From Chromatiales bacterium (GTDB lineage Bacteria; Pseudomonadota; Gammaproteobacteria; Steroidobacterales; GCA-2729495), in contig JAEUQA010000062.1 of assembly GCA_016789845.1 (NCBI GenBank), positions 1-64,000 on the forward strand: a DNA stretch of 64,000 bases. Direction: 5' to 3'. The position numbers and the translations under genes are program-made. The notes beneath the pieces were generated by a model that saw nothing but the letters and a program-made list of their open reading frames with translations, searched no databases and was not told the origin of the DNA. Of this stretch, positions 1 through 8,237 are shown piece by piece (within the stretch, counting starts at the first letter, position 1; each line of letters opens with the position of its first letter).

Positions 1-70
1 GCCCCCCTCCCGCTCGAGACTCGCGGACTCGATTCTCGCGGGAGGGGGGCGCGGCTGAAGCCGCTCCTAC
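1..70. repeat. REP-like nested palindrome, left end cut by window edge
   Basis: Positions 1-13 and 38-50 are perfect 13-bp inverted arms around a core containing TCGCGGACTC. They are followed by the outer arm GCGGCTGAAGCCGCTCCTAC at 51-70. The matching left outer arm should lie before base 1. The outer arm and the core recur in the element at 7571-7672, while the inner arms differ. Confidence 0.75.
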
Positions 71-175
71 GGGGCCTCCAGCCCGTGCTATGCTTCGCGG
101 CCCCGTTCCGGACGGGCCCTTGGTCGCAGGGGGCCAATTCCTCAATCCGGCGGGTCAATCCAAGGAGTATTTCTA

Positions 176-904
176 ATGGCACATCAGTTCAGTCTCGCCG
201 CGGAAACCCGGCGCGATGCAGGGAAAGGTGCGAGCCGCCGCCTGCGTCGTGAAGGCAAGATCCCCGGCATTATGTATGGTGGCGGCCAGCCGCCCACGGG
301 CGTGGCGTTCGACGCCAATGCCCTGCACCGGAACATGGCGGAAGAGGCCTTCCTCTCCAGCATCCTCACGGTCACCCTCGACGGGCAGGCCATGCAGGCC
401 ATCGTCCGCGACTACCAGCCGCACCCGGCCAGGCGCGCCGTGCTGCATCTCGACCTGCAGCGCATCGTCGCCACCGAGAAGCTGCGCATGACCATCCCGC
501 TGCACTTCATCAACGAAGAACTGTCCCCGGGCGTGAAGCTCGGCGGTGGCTCGGTATCGCACCTGCTGACCGAACTCGAGATCAGCTGCCTGCCGAAGGA
601 CCTGCCGGAGTACATCGAGATCGACATCGGACCGTTGCAGCTGAACGACATGCTGCATATCCGCGACCTGAAGCTGCCCGAGGGCGTCGAGGTGCCCGGC
701 TTCGAGGCCAACACCGACAGCGACCTGCCCGTCGTGCACGTCCACGTTCTCCGCGCCGTGGAAGAGCCCGCCGCCGAGGGTGCAGCCGAAGGCGCCGCTG
801 CGGCTCCTGCGGCTGGCGACAAGGCAGCGGCGCCAGCCGAGAAGGCCGGCGACAAGGCCGCTGCCGACAAGGCCAAGCCCGCCGCCAAGGGCGACAAGAA
901 GTAG
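176..904 (+). CDS. rplY: 50S ribosomal protein L25/general stress protein Ctc
   Basis: 242-aa long-form (TL5/CTC) L25, which binds 5S rRNA in the large ribosomal subunit. The N-terminal domain (residues 1-95) carries the family signature RREGKIPGIMYGGG, followed by the beta-rich C-terminal TL5 domain (about 100-190). The last 50 residues are an Ala/Lys/Asp-rich low-complexity tail, common in proteobacterial long forms. AAGGAG about 10 bases upstream supports the ATG. Next comes pth after a large inverted repeat; rplY-pth-ychF is a usual gammaproteobacterial grouping. Confidence 0.96.
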   Translation: MAHQFSLAAETRRDAGKGASRRLRREGKIPGIMYGGGQPPTGVAFDANALHRNMAEEAFLSSILTVTLDGQAMQAIVRDYQPHPARRAVLHLDLQRIVATEKLRMTIPLHFINEELSPGVKLGGGSVSHLLTELEISCLPKDLPEYIEIDIGPLQLNDMLHIRDLKLPEGVEVPGFEANTDSDLPVVHVHVLRAVEEPAAEGAAEGAAAAPAAGDKAAAPAEKAGDKAAADKAKPAAKGDKK

Positions 905-910
905 GACCGG

Positions 911-1021
911 AAATGGGGACATGCCTAATTTCTGCAGGCCGCATGGTCCCGGACTCCACAAGCTGACTAACCACCCCGATCGGGGGCATGCGGCCTGCAG
1001 AAATTAGGCATGTCCCCATTT
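911..1021. repeat. Perfect 34-bp inverted repeat between rplY and pth
   Basis: Arms at 911-944 and 988-1021 are perfect reverse complements over 34 bases, with a 43-base centre. The outer ends read AAATGGGGAC and its complement. The element starts 6 bases after the rplY stop, and its right arm contains the pth start codon (1010-1012). In RNA it would form a strong hairpin that could separate rplY from pth expression. It resembles REP-type elements mobilised by RAYT transposases; no such gene is in the window. Confidence 0.9.
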
Positions 1022-1633
1022 ACCGAAACGCTCGTCATCGTCGGCCTCGGCAATCCGGGGCCGAAGCATGCCGGTGACCGGCACAACGTGGGCTTCTGGT
1101 TCGTTGACCAGCTGGCGGCCCACATCGGCGCGCGCTTCTCCGCCGAGGCCCGGTTCCAGGGCGAGGCGTCCCGGGGCAACCTGCAGGGCCGGAACGTCCA
1201 CCTCATCAAGCCCGCCACGTTCATGAACCGCAGTGGCCAGTGCGTGCGGAAGGTACTCGACTACTACGGCCTGGCCGCAGAGCACCTGCTGGTAGTCCAC
1301 GACGAGCTCGATCTCCCGCCCGGAGTGGCCCGCCTGAAGAAGGGTGGGGGTCACGGGGGCCACAATGGCCTGCGCGACATCGTCGCCACCTGCGGCCCCG
1401 ATTTCCTCCGCCTGCGGCTCGGGATCGGGCATCCCGGCCACAAGGACCTGGTGACCGACTATGTGCTGCACGCACCCGGCAAGGCCGAGCGCGCGCAGAT
1501 GCTGGACGCGATGGCGGCGGGAATCAGCGCCGTCGAAGTGCTGGCGGCCAGTGGGCTGGAGAAGGCCATGCAGCAGCTGCATTCAGTCACGCCGCGGACG
1601 GACGCCACCGGCGAGTTCGGCCCCGCGGGCTAG
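1010..1633 (+). CDS. pth: Peptidyl-tRNA hydrolase
   Basis: 207 aa, the usual bacterial Pth length. It releases tRNA from prematurely dropped peptidyl-tRNA in the cytoplasm. Visible motifs are VGLGNPG near residue 12, the catalytic His in RHNVGFW, FMNRSG, and the Gly-rich GGGHGGHNGLRDI. The start used here lies inside the right arm of the 34-bp inverted repeat, so the first four residues (MSPF) are encoded by the repeat. No other in-frame ATG, GTG or TTG lies before the conserved core apart from codons close to it, so translation may be shaped by that hairpin. Confidence 0.95.
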   Translation: MSPFTETLVIVGLGNPGPKHAGDRHNVGFWFVDQLAAHIGARFSAEARFQGEASRGNLQGRNVHLIKPATFMNRSGQCVRKVLDYYGLAAEHLLVVHDELDLPPGVARLKKGGGHGGHNGLRDIVATCGPDFLRLRLGIGHPGHKDLVTDYVLHAPGKAERAQMLDAMAAGISAVEVLAASGLEKAMQQLHSVTPRTDATGEFGPAG

Positions 1634-1641
1634 CCCGCCCG

Positions 1642-2055
1642 CTAGTCGTGATGCAGGGCGAGCGTGCTGGTGGTGAGCCGCCAGAAGCCGGTGCTGCCCG
1701 TGCGGCAGAGCTCGAAGATCCCGTCGTCGCTGCCGGCGTCCACGTCCACGCTCACCCGCAGCCGCCGGCAGGTGCCGTCCCCCGCCGTCACCGTGCTGAT
1801 CACCCGCACGCTGCCCGAGTGGCCCGACACCGGTTCCGACCAGCCCACGGACTCGCCGTCGCCCAGTTCGTAAAGCGCCAGCAGTATGTTCTGGCGCAGG
1901 AGCTCCCAGTCCGCCGGGACGAGATCGCTGGCCGAAAGCCGGTCGAGAAACCAGTAGCGGGCGCTGTCGTCGGCTGGCTGTGCGCTCGTGAGTGGCGCGT
2001 ACAGGACCGACGCGAGAGACACGAGTACCAGCAGCTGCCGGCCGATGCGCTTCAT
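1642..2055 (-). CDS. Small exported protein, RT0821/Lpp0805-like surface antigen domain
   Basis: About 137 aa with an N-terminal signal peptide ending near LTSAQPA. The rest has the layout of the RT0821/Lpp0805 (17-kDa antigen C-terminal) group: SEPVSGHSGSVRV, then a Cys in DGTCRRLRV, then a second Cys and a terminal FWRL segment. The two cysteines could form a disulfide in the periplasm. The start at 2055 is 4 bases after the stop of the upstream methyltransferase gene, so the two are probably co-transcribed. The family match is by pattern only; function unknown. Confidence 0.6.
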   Translation of the reverse strand: MKRIGRQLLVLVSLASVLYAPLTSAQPADDSARYWFLDRLSASDLVPADWELLRQNILLALYELGDGESVGWSEPVSGHSGSVRVISTVTAGDGTCRRLRVSVDVDAGSDDGIFELCRTGSTGFWRLTTSTLALHHD

Positions 2056-2059
2056 GGGT

Positions 2060-3082
2060 TCAACTCCTGCGCCCCTGGCGCAACAGTTCGGTGCCGGCGC
2101 CGAGCGCCCTGAGCTTGCCGAGAGCGGCATCGTAGGCAATGGGCGCCATCCCGCAGTTCGTGCAGGGCAGGATCCGCTCGAGCTCCACGTGCTCCGAGGC
2201 TGCGCGCAGCGTGGCCGCCACCTCCGCCGGCGACTCGACCCGGTCGCCGGTCACCTGGATCGCACCCACCATCAGCTGCTTGTCCGGCAGCAGCCGGAGC
2301 AGCGACAGGGGCACGTTGGACCCGGCACACTCCAGCGAGACCTGGTCGATGCGGCTCGCGTTCAGCGCCGGGAAGATCTCCTCGTACTGGCGCCACTCGC
2401 TGCCCAGGGACTTCTTCCAGTCCAGGTTGGCCTGGATGCCGTAGCCGTAGCAGATGTGCACGGCCGTCGTGCACCGGAGCCCGTCGATGGCCCGGTGCAG
2501 CGCCTCGATGCCCCATTCCTTCACTTCGCTCATGAAGACATTGAAGGCCGGCTCGTCGAACTGGATGACGTCCACGCCGGCGGCTTCCAGCTCCTTCGCC
2601 TCGGCATTCAGGATGTCGGCAAAGGCCAGCGCCATCTCCGGCCGGCTGCCGTAGTAGCCGTCGGCGATCGTGTCGCAGATGGTCATGGGTCCCGGCAGCG
2701 TGAACTTGAACCTGGCGGTCGTCGCCGCGCGGCTGAAGCGTACTTCGTCAAGATGCACCGGCGCCGGGCGGGAGAGGGGACCGGTGACCGTGGGTACGTC
2801 GAGTTCGTAGCGATTGTTGCGGATGCCCATCCGCGTCATCTTCCGCCAGTCGATCCCGGTGAGCCCTTCCAGGAAGCCGTGGACGAAGTGCGTGCGGAAC
2901 ACCTCGCCATTCGTGACGATGCTGATGCCCGCGTCTTCCTGGTGTTGCAGCCAGTCGGCGGCAGCCTTGCGCTTGCCATCCTCGAGCGCCTGGCCGGCCA
3001 GCTTCCAGGCACCCTTCAGCGTTTCCGGTTCGGCGAGCCAGTCGGGGCGCGGCAGGCTGCCGGCGATGGAAGTCTCGAGCAT
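2060..3082 (-). CDS. MetE C-terminal-type (cobalamin-independent methionine synthase) methyltransferase
   Basis: 340 aa, about half of full MetE, matching stand-alone proteins of the MetE C-terminal superfamily that transfer a methyl group to a thiol such as homocysteine. The start has the family pattern (AGSLPRPDWL). A zinc-binding His-Cys pair is seen in AVHICYGYG, and the third zinc cysteine region reads LPCTNCGMAP near the C-terminus. There is no N-terminal MetE half, so the methyl donor may differ from polyglutamyl-methyltetrahydrofolate. It is first of two genes on this strand. Confidence 0.85.
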   Translation of the reverse strand: MLETSIAGSLPRPDWLAEPETLKGAWKLAGQALEDGKRKAAADWLQHQEDAGISIVTNGEVFRTHFVHGFLEGLTGIDWRKMTRMGIRNNRYELDVPTVTGPLSRPAPVHLDEVRFSRAATTARFKFTLPGPMTICDTIADGYYGSRPEMALAFADILNAEAKELEAAGVDVIQFDEPAFNVFMSEVKEWGIEALHRAIDGLRCTTAVHICYGYGIQANLDWKKSLGSEWRQYEEIFPALNASRIDQVSLECAGSNVPLSLLRLLPDKQLMVGAIQVTGDRVESPAEVAATLRAASEHVELERILPCTNCGMAPIAYDAALGKLRALGAGTELLRQGRRS

Positions 3083-3208
3083 GTGAAGAGCCCTTCGGGC
3101 AGGTCAGGAGTTATGCAACATGCCTGCAATCCTAGCAAAGCCCGGCCTCGGGAATTTGCAGCCTGCGTTCAGGTTTCGCGACCTAGACTCGCGCCAGAGA
3201 GGTGCCCC

Positions 3209-5698
3209 ATGGCCGCCAGCCGCGCAATTGCCGTCCTCGCCCTGTGCCTCGCTGCACTGGCCGGAACCGGGCCCCGTGCAGAGGCCGCTACCGAAGCCGA
3301 CTGGCCCCGCGAGGTCCGGTCCGGCGACGCCACCATAGTCCTCTACCAGCCCCAGTTCGACTCCCTCGAGGGCATCGAGACCCGGGCGCGGATCGCGGTC
3401 GCCATCCAGCGGCCGGGCCTCCCGCCCGAGTTTGGCGCCCTCTGGGTGGCCGCCACCCTCGACGTGGACCGGGACGAAGACACGGCGCGCTTCCAGACCT
3501 TCGTCGTCGAGCGCGCGCGCTTTCCCGATGCGACCGAGCAGGAGGTGAAGCAACTCACGGCGCTGATCGAGCGCGCCGCGCCCACCTGGGACCTCAACCT
3601 TTCGCTTGCCGAGCTCCGGGCCGGCCTCGAGGCCGAGGGCGGTGCGGCCGACCCGGGCTTCCGCAACGATCCGCCGAAGATCATCTATCGCGACCGGCCG
3701 GCGATCCTGGTCACCCTGGATGGCGAGCCGAAGTTGCAGCCCATCAAGGACACGCCGTACCAGCGGGTGGTCAACACGCCGTTCCCCATCGTCTTCGAGC
3801 CGGGCGCGCGGCAGTACTGGCTGTTCGGCTCGGAGGTCTGGTTCACCACCCGGGACCTCATCCGCGGCCCCTGGGCGCCCCGCGATACGGCGCCCGATGG
3901 CATCGCCAGGCTCTTCGCGTCCGCCGGGGGCGCCGGCGAGTCGCCCCTGGACGCGGGCGAAGGGGTCCCGCGGGACCAGCTCCGCCAGGCGGAGATCATC
4001 GTGAGCACCGTGCCCGCCGAGCTGGTCTCCACGGAGGGTCCTCCCCAGTACCGGCCTCTCGTGGGCGACCAGATGCTCTTCGTCACCAACACCGGCAGCG
4101 ACGTGTTCCTGGAGGTGCCGACGAAGCGCTACTACGTGGTGCTCTCGGGCCGCTGGTACCGGTCCAGCGCGCTCACCGGACCCTGGGCCTACGTGGAGCC
4201 CGCGAAGGTGCCCCGGGCCTTCGCCGAGGTGCCGAAGAAGTCGGAGAAGGCCGAGGTGCTGGCCCACGTCCCGGGGACGGACGAGGCCAAGGACGCGGTC
4301 ATGGACACGATGATCCCCCAGACCGCCGCGGTCCGTCGCGGCCAGTCGGCACTGGATATCACCTGGGATGGCGTTCCCCAGTTCGAGCGGATTCCGGGCA
4401 CGTCGCTGCTGTACGGCCGCAACACGCCGGCCCAGGTGCTGAAGGTCGGCAGCCGCTTCTACGCCGTGGACCAGGGGGTCTGGTACGTGTCGGGCACGGC
4501 CTACGGGCCCTGGGCGGTGGCGGACGAGCGGCCGGAAGAGGTCGAGAAGATCCCGCCGGGCAGCCCGGCCTACAACGTGAAGTACGTGTACATCTATGAC
4601 TACACGCCGGAGGTCGTCTACGTGGGCTACCTGCCGGGATACACGTGGGCATTTCCCTACCGGGGCGCGATCGTCTACGGCACGGGCTATTACTACCGGC
4701 CCTGGTTTGGACCGGCCTACTACTACCCGCGGCCCCGCACCTGGGGATTCCACATGCACTACGACCCCTGGTATGGCTGGGGCTACGGCATGAGCTGGAG
4801 CGCCGGCTGGCTCAGCTTCTCCTCCGGCTGGGGCAGCGGCTGGGGTGGCTGGGGCTACGGCTACCCCTCGGGCTACAACCAGGGCTACAGGCAGGGCTAC
4901 TGGAACGGGTACAACTCGGGGTACTGGGCCGGCCAGCACACGGGCGGCTGGTTTGGTCCCGGCGGCTATCGACCGCCGCCGCCCCGCGGGCCCCGCCGCG
5001 GGTTCCGGCCGCCGGATCGCAGCCAGATCGCCGCCCTGCCGGGCATCGAGGGGCGGCCCTCGTCGCGGCCGCGGCCCGTGAGCAATATCTATGCGCGTCC
5101 CGACCAGCGATCCGGCAACCGGAAGGACATCCAGCCCGTGCCGCGGCCGACCACGCGCCTGCCGAACAACGTGTACGTGGACCGGGATGGCATGCCGTAC
5201 CGGCTGACCCGGGAGGGCTGGCAGGCCCGCGAGAACCGGCAGTGGCGGCCAGCGCCCGAAGTTCAACGTGACGTCCGGGCCACGTCTCCCGGCGCGCGCG
5301 CACCAACGCGGCCGGATGGCCGGACCGACGACGGCTCCGGTGGACGCCCCGATGCGCGGCCGCCGAGCCGGGACCTGCAACGGCCATCCCCGGCGGTGCC
5401 GCCTCCAGGCCGGGAGGCCGGGCGCCCGGAACCCCGCTGGTCAGGGGACCCCGGCTATCGCCCGTCGCCGCCCGTGGACCTCCGGCGGCCGGCACCGCCA
5501 CCAGCGTCGCCACCGCCACCAGCGTCGCCACTGCCACCCCGTTCCTCGACCGAGGACGAACGGCCCGAGGCGGGGGCCCGGCCGCCGCCGGGCGGCGACT
5601 GGGGCAACCGGTCTGGCCCGCGGGATGGTCCTTCGCTGCCCGCGTCGAACCAGTCGCGCCTGCGCAGCCACGGCAGAGATCGGGGAGAACGCCGCTAG
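3209..5698 (+). CDS. Large exported Trp/Tyr/Gly- and Pro-rich protein with GxWYxS-GPW repeats
   Basis: 829 aa with a signal peptide ending at GPRAEA. Three related segments near residues 200, 306 and 414 carry an aromatic strand followed by GPW (YWLFGSEVWF..GPW, YYVVLSGRWYRSS..GPW, FYAVDQGVWYVS..GPW), suggesting repeated small beta domains. Residues 490-585 are very rich in Gly, Tyr and Trp, and the last 240 residues are Pro/Arg-rich and probably disordered. Such proteins are sometimes named carbohydrate-binding family V/XII, but no function is established. The ATG at 3209 is chosen for the signal peptide; the frame is open far upstream. Confidence 0.8.
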   Translation: MAASRAIAVLALCLAALAGTGPRAEAATEADWPREVRSGDATIVLYQPQFDSLEGIETRARIAVAIQRPGLPPEFGALWVAATLDVDRDEDTARFQTFVVERARFPDATEQEVKQLTALIERAAPTWDLNLSLAELRAGLEAEGGAADPGFRNDPPKIIYRDRPAILVTLDGEPKLQPIKDTPYQRVVNTPFPIVFEPGARQYWLFGSEVWFTTRDLIRGPWAPRDTAPDGIARLFASAGGAGESPLDAGEGVPRDQLRQAEIIVSTVPAELVSTEGPPQYRPLVGDQMLFVTNTGSDVFLEVPTKRYYVVLSGRWYRSSALTGPWAYVEPAKVPRAFAEVPKKSEKAEVLAHVPGTDEAKDAVMDTMIPQTAAVRRGQSALDITWDGVPQFERIPGTSLLYGRNTPAQVLKVGSRFYAVDQGVWYVSGTAYGPWAVADERPEEVEKIPPGSPAYNVKYVYIYDYTPEVVYVGYLPGYTWAFPYRGAIVYGTGYYYRPWFGPAYYYPRPRTWGFHMHYDPWYGWGYGMSWSAGWLSFSSGWGSGWGGWGYGYPSGYNQGYRQGYWNGYNSGYWAGQHTGGWFGPGGYRPPPPRGPRRGFRPPDRSQIAALPGIEGRPSSRPRPVSNIYARPDQRSGNRKDIQPVPRPTTRLPNNVYVDRDGMPYRLTREGWQARENRQWRPAPEVQRDVRATSPGARAPTRPDGRTDDGSGGRPDARPPSRDLQRPSPAVPPPGREAGRPEPRWSGDPGYRPSPPVDLRRPAPPPASPPPPASPLPPRSSTEDERPEAGARPPPGGDWGNRSGPRDGPSLPASNQSRLRSHGRDRGERR
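5493..5538. repeat. 18-bp tandem repeat in the Pro-rich tail
   Basis: Two perfect 18-bp copies (5493-5510 and 5511-5528) are followed by a 10-base partial copy with one change. They encode repeated Pro-Ala-Ser-Pro units in the C-terminus of the exported Trp/Tyr-rich protein. Such repeats can change copy number without shifting the frame. Confidence 0.8.
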
Positions 5699-5743
5699 TG
5701 GAGCCGGTATGATGGCGCCCCTTTCCCGTCCCGGTTCCCTGCC

Positions 5744-6835
5744 ATGGCCATCCAATGCGGCATCGTCGGCTTGCCCAACGTCGGCAAGTCCACCCTGTTC
5801 AACGCGCTGACCGCGGCGGGCATCGCCGCCGAGAATTATCCGTTCTGCACCATCGATCCCAACGTGGGCGTGGTGCCGGTGCCGGACGCCCGCCTGCAGC
5901 AGCTGGCTGCCATCGCGAAGTCCGAGAAGATCCTGCCGGCCACGGTGGAATTCGTGGACATCGCCGGGCTGGTGGCGGGCGCGTCGAAGGGCGAGGGTCT
6001 CGGCAACAAGTTCCTCGCGAACATCCGCGAGACCCACGCGATCGCCCACGTGGTGCGCTGCTTCGAGAACGACGACGTGGTGCACGTGGCCGGGCGCATC
6101 GATCCCATCCACGACATCGAGGTGATCAACACCGAGCTCCTGCTCGCCGATCTCGCCGGCGTGGAGAAGGCCGCTGACAAGGCCGAGAAGGCGGCGAAGG
6201 CCGGCAAGAAGGAGGACATCACGCGCCGCGACCTCCTGCAGAAGCTCCGCGCCCACCTGGACGCGGGCAAGCCGGCGCGGACCTTCCCCGTGCCCGACGA
6301 GCACCGGCAGGCCATCGCCGAGATGTTCCTGCTGACGGCGAAGCCCGTGATGTACGTGGCGAACGTGGACGAGAAGGGCCTCGCCGGCAACCCGTTCGTG
6401 GACAAGGTGCGGGATCATGCCAGGACCGACGGCGCCGAGGTGGTCGTGGTCTGCGCCGCCATCGAGGCGGAGATCGCCCAGCTGGACGACGCCGACAGGC
6501 AGGCGTTCCTCGATGACCTCAAGCTGACCGAGCCCGGCCTGAACCGCGTGATCCTGGCGGGCTACCGCCTGCTCGGCCTCCAGACCTACTTCACCTGCGG
6601 CCCCAAGGAGACCCGGGCCTGGACGATCCCCATCGGCGCCACCGCGCCCCAGGCCGCCGGCGTGATCCACACGGACTTCGAGAAGGGCTTCATCCGCGCC
6701 GAGGTCATCGCATTTGCCGACTACATCGCCGGCAAGGGCGAGCAGGGGGCGAAGGAGGCCGGCCGCCTGCGTCTGGAGGGCAAGGAGTACGTCATGCAGG
6801 AAGGCGACGTGGTCCACTTCCGCTTCAACGTCTGA
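5744..6835 (+). CDS. ychF: Redox-regulated ATPase YchF (Obg family)
   Basis: 363 aa, the normal length. It is a translation-associated P-loop protein that prefers ATP over GTP. Visible are the Walker [10 protein letters not shown] at residue 8, the G3 region [20 protein letters not shown], a coiled-coil insert at 130-165, and the C-terminal TGS domain with ETRAWTI and the terminal DVVHFRFNV. It has its own short upstream region after the large exported protein. A lone REP half-element follows 8 bases after the stop. Confidence 0.96.
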   Translation: MAIQCGIVGLPNVGKSTLFNALTAAGIAAENYPFCTIDPNVGVVPVPDARLQQLAAIAKSEKILPATVEFVDIAGLVAGASKGEGLGNKFLANIRETHAIAHVVRCFENDDVVHVAGRIDPIHDIEVINTELLLADLAGVEKAADKAEKAAKAGKKEDITRRDLLQKLRAHLDAGKPARTFPVPDEHRQAIAEMFLLTAKPVMYVANVDEKGLAGNPFVDKVRDHARTDGAEVVVVCAAIEAEIAQLDDADRQAFLDDLKLTEPGLNRVILAGYRLLGLQTYFTCGPKETRAWTIPIGATAPQAAGVIHTDFEKGFIRAEVIAFADYIAGKGEQGAKEAGRLRLEGKEYVMQEGDVVHFRFNV

Positions 6836-6843
6836 TTCCGCGT

Positions 6844-6868
6844 GTAGGAGCGGCTTCAGCCGCGACCG
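6844..6868 (+). repeat. Single REP half-element
   Basis: GTAGGAGCGGCTTCAGCCGC followed by GACCG. It is the same outer arm as the palindromes at 1-70 and 7571-7672 but without a partner arm. It sits in the short gap between ychF and the SDR gene. Confidence 0.75.
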
Positions 6869-6890
6869 GTACTCTGCCACTATCGGGGGC

Positions 6891-7574
6891 GTGACCACCC
6901 CGGACCCCAACCCGACGACGCTGGTTGTCTTCGGTGCCGACACCGACCCCGGCTACCGGCTGATCCAGCTCGCCCAGCGGGCCGGGCGAACCATCCTCGG
7001 CGTCGTGTACCGGGAGCGGGACCGGGGCCTCGTCGAGCGGCTGGGGGTCCCGGTGGTGGTGGCCGATCCCACCCACCGTGACGACGTGGATGCAGTCTTC
7101 CGGGATCGGGACGCCGCGCAGCTGGAGGTGGTCTGCTTCATCGGCGGCACGCCCCAGCTGAACAGCCAGGGCAACATCAACGTGATCGACGCGGCCAGCG
7201 CCGCCGGCGTGCGGCGCTTCGTGCTCACCACGTCCATCGGCTGCGGCGACAGCGCCGTGGTCCTCGATCCCTTCGTGAAGGCCTTCGCGGGTAAGTCGAT
7301 CCGTTCCAAGGACTGGGCTGAGAAGAAGCTGCGTGCCACCGGCCTGGCCTGGACCATCGTCCGCTCCGGCGGCATGCACGGCCGGCCGTCCCGGGGCAGC
7401 GCGATCCTGGTCGAGAGCCCCTACGTGGTCGGCTACATCAACCGGACGGACCTGGGCGACATGGTCTGGCAGGCCATCTCCAGCCCGAAGTCCGTGGGCC
7501 GGGTCTTCGCCGCCGTGGACGGGGCCAAGGCCATGAATATCCACGGCGATCCGCTGGTCCCGGCGGACCTGTAG
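6891..7574 (+). CDS. NAD(P)H-binding atypical SDR oxidoreductase
   Basis: 227 aa from a GTG start; the frame is open further upstream, but homology-like sequence begins at TTLVVFGADTDPGYRLI, a Rossmann dinucleotide-binding start. Mid-protein features are CFIGGTPQLN, a VRRFVLTTSIGCGDS strand-turn typical of atypical (extended-type, NAD(P)-binding) SDRs, and WTIVRSGGM near the end. The substrate is unknown. The stop codon TAG (7572-7574) is supplied by the first bases of the palindromic repeat at 7571. Confidence 0.75.
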   Translation: MTTPDPNPTTLVVFGADTDPGYRLIQLAQRAGRTILGVVYRERDRGLVERLGVPVVVADPTHRDDVDAVFRDRDAAQLEVVCFIGGTPQLNSQGNINVIDAASAAGVRRFVLTTSIGCGDSAVVLDPFVKAFAGKSIRSKDWAEKKLRATGLAWTIVRSGGMHGRPSRGSAILVESPYVVGYINRTDLGDMVWQAISSPKSVGRVFAAVDGAKAMNIHGDPLVPADL

Positions 7575-7672
7575 GAGCGGCTTCGGCCGCGACCGGGATA
7601 CCCCCTGGCGAGAGAGTCGCGGACTCCATTCTCGCCAGGGGGTATCCCGGTCGCGGCTGAAGACGCTCCTGC
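7571..7672. repeat. Complete REP-like nested palindrome
   Basis: Arms of 42 bases at 7571-7612 and 7631-7672 match with three mismatches, around an 18-base centre that contains GAGTCGCGGACTC. The outer 20 bases are shared with the copies at 1-70 and 6844-6868. The inner 20 bases are different but remain complementary to each other. The left end overlaps the stop codon of the SDR gene. Confidence 0.9.
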
Positions 7673-7725
7673 AGGCCGTTTCTTGACAGCCTGCGCCCCC
7701 GCCCAAGACAATGCCGCCCCCGCGT

Positions 7726-7802
7726 GGTGATGTAGCTCAGTTGGTTAGAGCGCGGCACTCATAATGCTGAGGTCGGTGGTTCAACTCCACCCATCACCAC
7801 CA
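7726..7802 (+). tRNA. tRNA-Met (anticodon CAU)
   Basis: 77 bases including an encoded CCA. The acceptor stem is GGTGATG/CATCACC, the D-loop has AGCTCAGTTGGTTAGAGC, the anticodon loop is CTCATAA, and the T-arm is GGTGG-TTCAACT-CCACC. CAU is also used by modified tRNA-Ile2 and initiator tRNA. The elongator-type D-loop and paired acceptor end favour elongator Met. It is the attachment point for the two downstream modules, which end in copies of its 3' half. Confidence 0.92.
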
Positions 7803-7931
7803 TCTATTTGTCTCACAGTGCTCCTCTTCTCGCTACGTGTTGCAGCGTAGCCGGGCGTACCGACTGACTTTCCAAGGGCCAATGTTTGTTGAATGCGCCC
7901 CTATGTGCGGGGCGGCCGTCACAAGTTCTAG

Positions 7932-7959
7932 TTGACACTCCTCAGTCGATGTATATACT
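7932..7959 (+). promoter_or_regulatory. mazEF promoter
   Basis: TTGACA (7932-7937), a 16-base spacer and TATACT (7954-7959) form a near-consensus sigma-70 promoter. It is 24 bases upstream of the antitoxin start, and a strong GGAGGTGA ribosome-binding site lies between. Confidence 0.75.
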
Positions 7960-7972
7960 TGTTTATACATCG
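7947..7972. promoter_or_regulatory. mazEF operator palindrome
   Basis: CGATGTATA (7947-7955) and TATACATCG (7964-7972) are perfect inverted arms separated by 8 bases. They cover the -10 element. This is the expected place for autorepression by the MazE antitoxin or the MazEF complex. Confidence 0.7.
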
Positions 7973-7982
7973 GAGGTGAGCT

Positions 7983-8237
7983 ATGTCCAAGACTGCAACT
8001 CGGACGCTTCAGCAATGGGGTAACAGCCTGGCCGTGCGGATTCCCGCCGCAGTCGCGAGATCGGCCCGCTTCAAGGTGGGCCAGCCAGTCGAGGTTTCGG
8101 CACAGGATTCCAACGTGCTGGTGAAGGCCATTGGTGAACCGAGGTTGACGCTGTCGCAAAAGCTGGCAGCGTTCGATCCCACTCGACACGGGGGCGAGGC
8201 GATGACCACGGGGCGAGTTGGTAGAGAAGCATTCTGA
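7983..8237 (+). CDS. MazE-like antitoxin (AbrB/SpoVT fold)
   Basis: 84 aa. The N-terminus has the swapped-hairpin AbrB/MazE pattern (WGNSLAVRIPAAV, then VGQPVEVSAQDSNVLVKA), which binds the operator as a dimer. The C-terminal 35 residues would be the flexible toxin-neutralising tail. The TGA stop overlaps the toxin ATG by one base (TGATG), the normal coupling for a TA operon. A palindrome over the promoter suggests autoregulation. Base use is less GC-rich than the neighbouring chromosome, in keeping with transfer. Confidence 0.88.
   Translation: MSKTATRTLQQWGNSLAVRIPAAVARSARFKVGQPVEVSAQDSNVLVKAIGEPRLTLSQKLAAFDPTRHGGEAMTTGRVGREAF

Noticed and set aside
3104..5380. A 758-codon open frame antisense to the Trp/Tyr-rich protein gene
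   Set aside because: It is the usual shadow of a high-GC gene; it has Pro/Arg/Ala-rich sequence, no domain and no start signal. The sense frame has a signal peptide and repeats.
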